Positions 58,848 to 64,000 of a stretch of DNA of 64,000 bases are shown here, in pieces (position 1 is the stretch's first letter; each line of letters begins with the position of its first letter). A program made the position numbers and the translations under genes. This DNA is from Anaerolineae bacterium (GTDB lineage Bacteria > Chloroflexota > Anaerolineae > Aggregatilineales > Phototrophicaceae). The stretch covers positions 186,001 to 250,000 of the forward strand of contig JAFLCG010000010.1 in assembly GCA_017303635.1 (NCBI GenBank). The letters run 5' to 3'. Below the pieces are notes generated by a model, which was not told the DNA's origin, searched no databases, and saw nothing but the letters and a program-made list of their open reading frames with translations.

Positions 58848-61622
58848 TTATTCCCGCACAATCGGTGTCAGCGTCCAGTTCTGTCCATCTTCGCTGGACC
58901 ACAGGCGGGCACGGGCCGAATCCAGCACCCATAGCGTTTGTGGATACTGGCTGACGATCTGTGTCAGGTAAGCGCCATCTGAATCTGGCAGCGTAATGGC
59001 TTGCCACGCACGATCCGCCAGTTGCCAGAGTTTGCCATTCCCTATGGTGTAAAGCGTGTCATTGAACGCCAGAATGATGGGCTGCTCGTCATCCTCGGGC
59101 AGCGAATAGGCCGGTGTCCAGCGGTTATCGGTGTAATGCCAGCGGAAGATGAACGTGGCTGTCCCGACAAGGAGATTGCCATCTACATCTGCTGCGATGC
59201 TGTACACCGATTGGGGTGCATACAGAGGTTGCCAGCTTTCCCCCAGATCCGTGGTCAGGTAGACCTGATCGCCCTGTAAGAGAACATGCCCATGACTGCC
59301 TAACATCACCATCTCTACGGCGGGTTGTTCAGGGTCGGGCAAGCTGAGTTGCCGCGTAGGTTCCAGAGCTTCAGTGACCAGCCCGCCTGCCGGGCTGCGG
59401 GTCAATTGATCTGTTTCCAGGGCGAATAAATAGCCATGCATAATCTCAACGCGGCGGGTTGGACGCTCGGCAATCGGCTGCCAGGTGCCGTCTTGCAGGG
59501 CAAACGCACCTCGGTCACTGGCGGCCCAAACGGTGCCGCTGACATCGACTTTAATGTCCTCGACGATGCCCTCAAGCGGCAAGACTGACCAGCGGTTCTC
59601 CGCCACGGGTTGAAGGATTTGTCCACCCTCTGTGACCAGATAGGGTGGCTGGGCTTGTGAACTCACAGCCATGCGGATTGGTGCATCCGCCGCGAACTCG
59701 ATTTGGGTATCAGTGGGTTGGTTGAGCAGCAAGCTCCCGCCAGAGGCGAGGAAGTTCGCACCCAGGGCGATAGAGCCCAGTGCCAATAGGCTGGAGGCAT
59801 ACGGGGAACGTAGTCGATTTTCACCCAGGAAGTAGGCCCCGGCAATCAGCACCGTGACTCCAGCGAGCACCATTGCCACCACGCGGCTGATAAGTTCCGG
59901 GTTAGGATCAATTGGCGGGGGCTGAACCGGGAAAGGTACGTTGGGTATCGTCGGGCGGAAGTCCGCCAATGCATCAAATTGATCAGGACGCTGAACGGTC
60001 ACGCGGATGCGCCAATCATCGGTAGTGCTCAGGTTGGCTCCTTCGACCGTATAAACACCATTTCCCTGGTGCGTTGGCCGCAGCTCACTCTCACCGAGGT
60101 TTTGGGTTTGGCTTTCAAAACGCATCCGGATGAGCGAGGCATTCGTCACTGCTTGCCCGTCATTCCCCGTAATCGTCAGGGTGAAGGTGTTCAGGCCGAC
60201 CCAACCAGGGCTGATGTTCAATGTCAGAGATAAATCATCCGCTGTCAGTGTTTCAATGATCGGTTTGGGTTCGGGCGGACGCGGTGCTGCTGCCAGCAAG
60301 GCCAGTTGGTTGCGGGCCGGTGTGATCGAGGTCATTAGACCGACCGCCAGTAGAATCCCCAGTGTCAGTACGATTTCGGCACTCACCAACTGCCGCAGCC
60401 GACCGACCCAGGCCATCATGCCCGCCTTTAACTGCTGGGCCGTAATCACCATGTTGACTGCTGCCAACATCATAACGGGTGCAAACAAAATCAGCTTGAA
60501 TAAGAGGGTTCGCCCATAGAGCGTCCCGGTTAACCCCTCCAGCGAACCAACTTGCAACCAGGCGGCGTAGAAGCCGGTTAAGACCAGGGCGGCCACGGCA
60601 ACCCGCGCAAAGTTCGTGAAATGCCCAACCATCATGCTCAGGGTTTGGAGTGGCGCTGTCTGCCGCATGACTGGGATGGCGTTGACAAGATGCAGCAATC
60701 CGCCTACCCAGAACACTGTTGCAGTCAGATGCAGCCAATCCGCCCCGACCGCCGGGATGATTTCCTGCGCGGCGCTGGCGTGGCTGAACAGACTCTGGGC
60801 CAATAACAGGGCTAATCCCAACAGGAAGGCAATCCACCAGAACCAGCGATCACCACGGGCGAAGAACAGGGCCAGCCCTAATCCAACCCAGAGCGCGGTG
60901 CGGATTAACCAGAGTTCTCCAAAACGCGTTCCGCCAATAAGCTGCTGTAGGGCGGGGCCAGAAAGCCCAACCAGCAGGGAATTATCGGTTGCGGATGCAT
61001 ATTGCAGCAGGAGCATGAGCGCCCCACTGAATCCGATCAGCAACCAGCCAAGGATGATAATCCAGGTGATGCGGCCATCACGTTCAGCATTACGCTCCGA
61101 GACAGCCGGATTCCACACAAATAACCAGAACCCGACTCCACCGATGCCCAGCGACAAACTGATCAAATTCAGCCAGCGGATGAGTGTGGCCTCTAGTGGA
61201 ATTTGCTCAGCCGGGGTGCTCTGGTTGGAAAAGGCGGTCAGCGCGTCCCCCACGACGAAAGCAAAACTGCCCGAACTGGGGTGTCCATCGGCTGCCGAAA
61301 TGACCCGCCAGGATACGGTGTAGAGTCCATCTGCCAGGTCTGGTAAGTTGATGAATACCTGCCGGTCATCATCACGCATGAACTGGGTGTCCCCTACCTC
61401 AACGGGATTGCCCGCTGAGTCGCGCAAGCGGATTCGACTGAACTCAGGCTCGGCGGGTTCAGTCAACCACAGGCGAACCTGATTGGGGGACTCGGTCAGA
61501 ACGCTGTTGGGTGGCGGTTCAGTCCGTACCAGATTGGCGTGTGCCTGCAGCGGTCTACCGCTCAAGCCTAAGATCAAGACGGTGAACAGCAGAACAAGGG
61601 GACGAATCAAGGTAGAGTTCAT
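58848..61622 (-). CDS. CopC-CopD copper protein fused to a C-terminal beta-propeller
   Basis: This 924-residue protein has a signal peptide (1-27) followed by a CopC domain starting AHANLVRTEPPPNSVL (His as likely N-terminal copper ligand) and ending DGHPSSGSFAFVVGD. Eight or so helices of a CopD domain follow (residues 150-420; with HLTATVFWVGGLLHLV). Next come a beta-sandwich (about 440-560), one helix (about 575) and a long region of repeated Trp/Asp strands (about 650-920; LGESWQPLYAPQSVYSIAADVDG) like a BNR/YCF48 propeller. The first two parts import or buffer copper. The propeller is an unusual addition. Confidence 0.85.
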   Translation of the reverse strand: MNSTLIRPLVLLFTVLILGLSGRPLQAHANLVRTEPPPNSVLTESPNQVRLWLTEPAEPEFSRIRLRDSAGNPVEVGDTQFMRDDDRQVFINLPDLADGLYTVSWRVISAADGHPSSGSFAFVVGDALTAFSNQSTPAEQIPLEATLIRWLNLISLSLGIGGVGFWLFVWNPAVSERNAERDGRITWIIILGWLLIGFSGALMLLLQYASATDNSLLVGLSGPALQQLIGGTRFGELWLIRTALWVGLGLALFFARGDRWFWWIAFLLGLALLLAQSLFSHASAAQEIIPAVGADWLHLTATVFWVGGLLHLVNAIPVMRQTAPLQTLSMMVGHFTNFARVAVAALVLTGFYAAWLQVGSLEGLTGTLYGRTLLFKLILFAPVMMLAAVNMVITAQQLKAGMMAWVGRLRQLVSAEIVLTLGILLAVGLMTSITPARNQLALLAAAPRPPEPKPIIETLTADDLSLTLNISPGWVGLNTFTLTITGNDGQAVTNASLIRMRFESQTQNLGESELRPTHQGNGVYTVEGANLSTTDDWRIRVTVQRPDQFDALADFRPTIPNVPFPVQPPPIDPNPELISRVVAMVLAGVTVLIAGAYFLGENRLRSPYASSLLALGSIALGANFLASGGSLLLNQPTDTQIEFAADAPIRMAVSSQAQPPYLVTEGGQILQPVAENRWSVLPLEGIVEDIKVDVSGTVWAASDRGAFALQDGTWQPIAERPTRRVEIMHGYLFALETDQLTRSPAGGLVTEALEPTRQLSLPDPEQPAVEMVMLGSHGHVLLQGDQVYLTTDLGESWQPLYAPQSVYSIAADVDGNLLVGTATFIFRWHYTDNRWTPAYSLPEDDEQPIILAFNDTLYTIGNGKLWQLADRAWQAITLPDSDGAYLTQIVSQYPQTLWVLDSARARLWSSEDGQNWTLTPIVRE

Positions 61623-61697
61623 GGGTTCGGTAGGTTATCCAAAATGGCACATTGCTCGATGCTTTTTGTGTGAGCTTTGTGCTTGTGTATGAATGTT

Positions 61698-62147
61698 TTA
61701 CGGGAACTGAATATCCTCGATAGGATTGACGCTGTCAAACTCGCCGTCCGCGGCGTTGAACATCTCATCAACCACATTTTCGCCAATCAAGCCAAAGATG
61801 CGGAAACTGTAGTCTCCCGGTCGCATGGGGATGAGATCTGCCGTGTAATGCCCGGGTTCATCCCCGCTGCGGAGTCGGAGCAGTTTGGTGCGTCCACCGA
61901 ACAAGACTTCAATTTGTAACGTATCTTCCAGGCCCCGAATAGGATTGCCGCTGTCATGGGCTTCAACGGTGAATTCCGGCCCATTGTACAGGGTGGTATA
62001 GGCGGGTTCCATTCGCCAGCCGAACTCGATGACAAATTGTCCATCCGCGACTTCTCGGCCCTCATGTGCCAGCGCCGGAGGGATGATCGCTAAGGCAGTC
62101 AACAGGCCAGCGATCAGCAGCATGAACAGAACTCGCGTGTGTTTCAT
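61698..62147 (-). CDS. Exported protein, probable copper-block accessory
   Basis: This 149-residue protein has a signal peptide (1-27, ending PPALA) and then HEGREVADGQFVIEFGWRMEPAYTTLYNGPEFTVEAHDSG, a beta-sandwich-like domain with few helices. His directly after the cleavage site recalls the N-terminal copper ligand of CopC. It is 75 bp upstream of the CopC-CopD gene on the same strand. No family recognised; a copper-binding role is inferred. Confidence 0.6.
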   Translation of the reverse strand: MKHTRVLFMLLIAGLLTALAIIPPALAHEGREVADGQFVIEFGWRMEPAYTTLYNGPEFTVEAHDSGNPIRGLEDTLQIEVLFGGRTKLLRLRSGDEPGHYTADLIPMRPGDYSFRIFGLIGENVVDEMFNAADGEFDSVNPIEDIQFP

Positions 62148-62191
62148 TATGACTCTCCCTGTTTGCCTATCCAGGCTCAGACGATAATCTT

Positions 62192-62240
62192 TATCAGCTA
62201 TCAGCTATCAGCTATCAGCTATCAGCTATCAGCTATCAGC
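62192..62240 (+). repeat. Seven perfect TATCAGC heptamers
   Basis: Seven consecutive TATCAGC units (49 bp) plus a partial TATC lie between two leftward genes of the copper block. They run to within a base of the stop codon of the 62240 gene. Three related units occur at 27724-27744. There are no spacers, so it is not a CRISPR array. Confidence 0.9.
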
Positions 62241-62818
62241 TATCGCTTCTTTCCTAACTTTGACCCTGCCCACCAACCTCCGATTGCCGCGGCTAATCCT
62301 GCGCCTATGAGCAGCAGGATTTGTGCGGGTTGCGGCTGTTCGGGTACCACTGGCGCTGCTTCTGGTGCAACCGGCAGCGTCGGTGTCGGAACACCAGCCT
62401 GTGCCGCTTCGACTGTGATCCGTAAACCATCCGGCATTCCGATGTCCGCATGATCGGTATTACCCAGGCTCGCGCAGATGGTATAGCTGCCCGGCATCAA
62501 GCGGATAATGCCTGTGGGTTGGTACACCATCCCTTGCACTTGCCCATTGATCCACAGGTGCCAGTGGCGGGCTTCGTCGTTCAGGTTGAAGTTAGTTGTC
62601 TCTACACTGAAGGCGATCTGCCCGGTTTGCAGCGTCTCATTAGCCTGAGGGGCCGTCAGGCGGATGCTGGGTGCGTCCGGCCCGGTTGGAATAGGCCGAT
62701 CAGGTGGGAGCAAAGCAGCACATTCCGCCAGAACATCATCATTGGTTTCTTGAGCTGCTGCCGATTGGCTTAAGCCTGCTGTCACCAGCAAGGTGAGGAC
62801 GATCAACCAAAAACGCAT
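62240..62818 (-). CDS. Exported DUF4399-like protein with C-terminal membrane anchor
   Basis: This 192-residue protein has a signal peptide (1-22, SAAAQ), then a beta-sandwich with HWHLWINGQVQGMVYQPTG and LMPGSYTICASLGNTDHADIG, which resembles the DUF4399 motif with its His cluster. A Pro-rich linker (TPTLPVAPEAAPVVPEQPQP) and a final helix (ILLLIGAGLAAAIGGWWAG) with basic tail follow. Histidines may bind metal. Part of the copper block with 61698 and 58848. Confidence 0.68.
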   Translation of the reverse strand: MRFWLIVLTLLVTAGLSQSAAAQETNDDVLAECAALLPPDRPIPTGPDAPSIRLTAPQANETLQTGQIAFSVETTNFNLNDEARHWHLWINGQVQGMVYQPTGIIRLMPGSYTICASLGNTDHADIGMPDGLRITVEAAQAGVPTPTLPVAPEAAPVVPEQPQPAQILLLIGAGLAAAIGGWWAGSKLGKKR

Positions 62819-62853
62819 CAGTATTGCCTCGGTATGTCTGCATCACATTGTAT

Positions 62854-64000
62854 TTAGTAGAGCCGTTCAATCGTCAATACGTAATCTCCACTACTTAAGT
62901 AGCCGTTTATCCGCACGGTATAAGTGCCGTCGGCGGGCAGCACGACTTCCAAATAGGGATTCAGGTTGCCGCCACTGTCATCATCTTCTGAGATGACCTG
63001 CCCATTAGAATCAAGCAGTGCCGCTACTGAATCCAGATTGGTCCCCGGTTGTGCGATCACACGCAAGCGGATGCGTGCGCCTGCCACGCTCTGGAACGGA
63101 TAGTAACGGTAGCCACCTTCTTCCACGCTGTCATCGAAAGAGGCAATCATCACACTGGGCGGTGGTGGGGTTGGGGTTGGATTCCGGCTGATAAAGCGCC
63201 AGATTAACGTGTAGGCACCGGCATTGAGACCTGATGAATCCACTACTTTCAGGTGATATAGCCCGCTGACGGGTACTGCTATCGAAGCGATCTGGGCAGC
63301 TTTACCTCCACCGCCGCTGTCATCAGTAATCAGCGTCACACCGTCTGGGCCAGTCAATGTGAGTAACGGATCGAAGGTCAGGTCAGCCGGGCTGGCGGCT
63401 GCCGAAATCACATCGCCCGCGTTCAGGAACAAACTCCAGGAATCGCGGATGCCGCGTTTTTCGATGATGGCATTGTAGGGTTGGTTATCTGCTGCTGCAC
63501 CTCGGCGGACTTCCTGCCGGGAGGTGCCACGGCCAAAGGAGATGACATAACCGCCGATGGTATCACCCTCGCCGCGCAGTAGGACTTGTACCGGTCCAGT
63601 CATGCTAATCGGCAGGGCTGTCACCAGCAGGTCTCCACCCGCGCTGGAACTAACCACATCGGCGACCGAAACGAGCACGCCGTCCGGATCGTATACCTCG
63701 ATCTGTGGACGCAGCGTGGAATCGACTGGCAGGCTGACTCCGATGGTCAGTCGGTCGCCCGCAAATGCATCAATGATGTACCGTGTGAGGTCACCAGGGC
63801 GTGTGACGACCCCCAGTACCGGGATATGGTCAATCAGGGTTTGGTTCTGAGCCGGGCCAATGGTCGGTGTCAGGATTTCGGTGATGGGGGTTGCGGTCGG
63901 GATAATGGTCACAACCGGCGTCACGACTGGCTCGGTGCTGCTTAGCTCAACGGATAGCTGGTAGTCGCCGGTGAATCCATCACCACTGATGCGCAGGCTA
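62854..64000 (-). CDS. Exported protein with PPC-type beta domains (5' end outside window)
   Basis: The frame is open from the window edge to the stop at 62854, 382 visible codons. The internal GTG 63924 is not the real start, because GDGFTGDYQLSVEL upstream is the same kind of domain. Three segments end in GDYQLSVEL, GAYTLIWRF and GDYVLTIERLY, typical of bacterial pre-peptidase C-terminal (PPC) domains that sit on exported enzymes. Linkers are TP-rich. The N-terminus and any catalytic domain are missing, so its activity is unknown. Confidence 0.75.
   Translation of the reverse strand, partial: SLRISGDGFTGDYQLSVELSSTEPVVTPVVTIIPTATPITEILTPTIGPAQNQTLIDHIPVLGVVTRPGDLTRYIIDAFAGDRLTIGVSLPVDSTLRPQIEVYDPDGVLVSVADVVSSSAGGDLLVTALPISMTGPVQVLLRGEGDTIGGYVISFGRGTSRQEVRRGAAADNQPYNAIIEKRGIRDSWSLFLNAGDVISAAASPADLTFDPLLTLTGPDGVTLITDDSGGGGKAAQIASIAVPVSGLYHLKVVDSSGLNAGAYTLIWRFISRNPTPTPPPPSVMIASFDDSVEEGGYRYYPFQSVAGARIRLRVIAQPGTNLDSVAALLDSNGQVISEDDDSGGNLNPYLEVVLPADGTYTVRINGYLSSGDYVLTIERLY

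Noticed and set aside
62192..62240. CRISPR array
   Set aside because: The units are 7 bp in direct tandem with no spacers, and no cas gene is in the window.

Overview
The window looks like chromosomal DNA of a Chloroflexota bacterium, most likely Anaerolineae-like. This is inferred from exported proteins with long Thr/Pro-rich linkers, tRNAs without encoded CCA, a luciferase-like F420-type oxidoreductase, an rpoB standing alone, and heptameric tandem repeats between genes. No rRNA or other species-level marker is present, so the lineage is not certain.

Positions 1-15592 are the right end of an integrated mobile element. It is bounded by a tyrosine recombinase whose stop codon lies one base from the 3' end of a tRNA-Arg gene (15594-15667). 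From left to right it holds: (a) a tightly coupled operon of exported and membrane proteins (145-5142), probably a cell-surface or conjugation module; (b) a phage-like CI/Cro switch with four operator-like sites (5804-6483); (c) a run of very small, mostly membrane or hypothetical genes (6480-8332); (d) a replication block with a DUF3987-like ATPase, a DnaG-like primase, a DEDDh exonuclease and an HNH nuclease (8417-12574); (e) an actin-like ParM with a ParR-like protein and a centromere-like inverted repeat (12643-14111); and (f) the integrase. Plasmid-type replication and partition genes beside an integrase suggest an element that has an autonomous circular stage. Its left end lies outside the window.

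Positions 15668-64000 are the host chromosome. 15828-20217 carries an SH3-domain lipoprotein and four tandem paralogues of an unrecognised membrane-anchored family with a CxxxC motif. 20429-24029 has asparagine synthase and a polysaccharide flippase. 24691-25434 is an AT-rich stray gene. 25519-27608 is a magnesium/cobalt-chelatase locus in which the AAA+ (ChlI) and VWA (ChlD) parts are in different frames joined by a run of nine A residues, a strong case for programmed -1 frameshifting. 31018-37273 is one leftward operon of two methyltransferases, two glycosyltransferases, an SDR epimerase and SppA. 37368-41589 has a large histidine kinase and a metallophosphoesterase with a degenerate active-site block.

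41848-45792 is rpoB without rpoC. Next come endonuclease V, a serine-hydrolase/beta-lactamase fold protein, a TgpA-like transglutaminase, an MtaD-like deaminase, an endonuclease IV-like TIM barrel and an M50-like membrane protease. 53478-55403 is a GHMP sugar kinase fused to a sugar-1-phosphate nucleotidyltransferase. After tRNA-Gly there are housekeeping enzymes, and 58848-62818 is a copper-related block with a CopC-CopD-propeller fusion. The window ends inside an exported protein with pre-peptidase-type domains.
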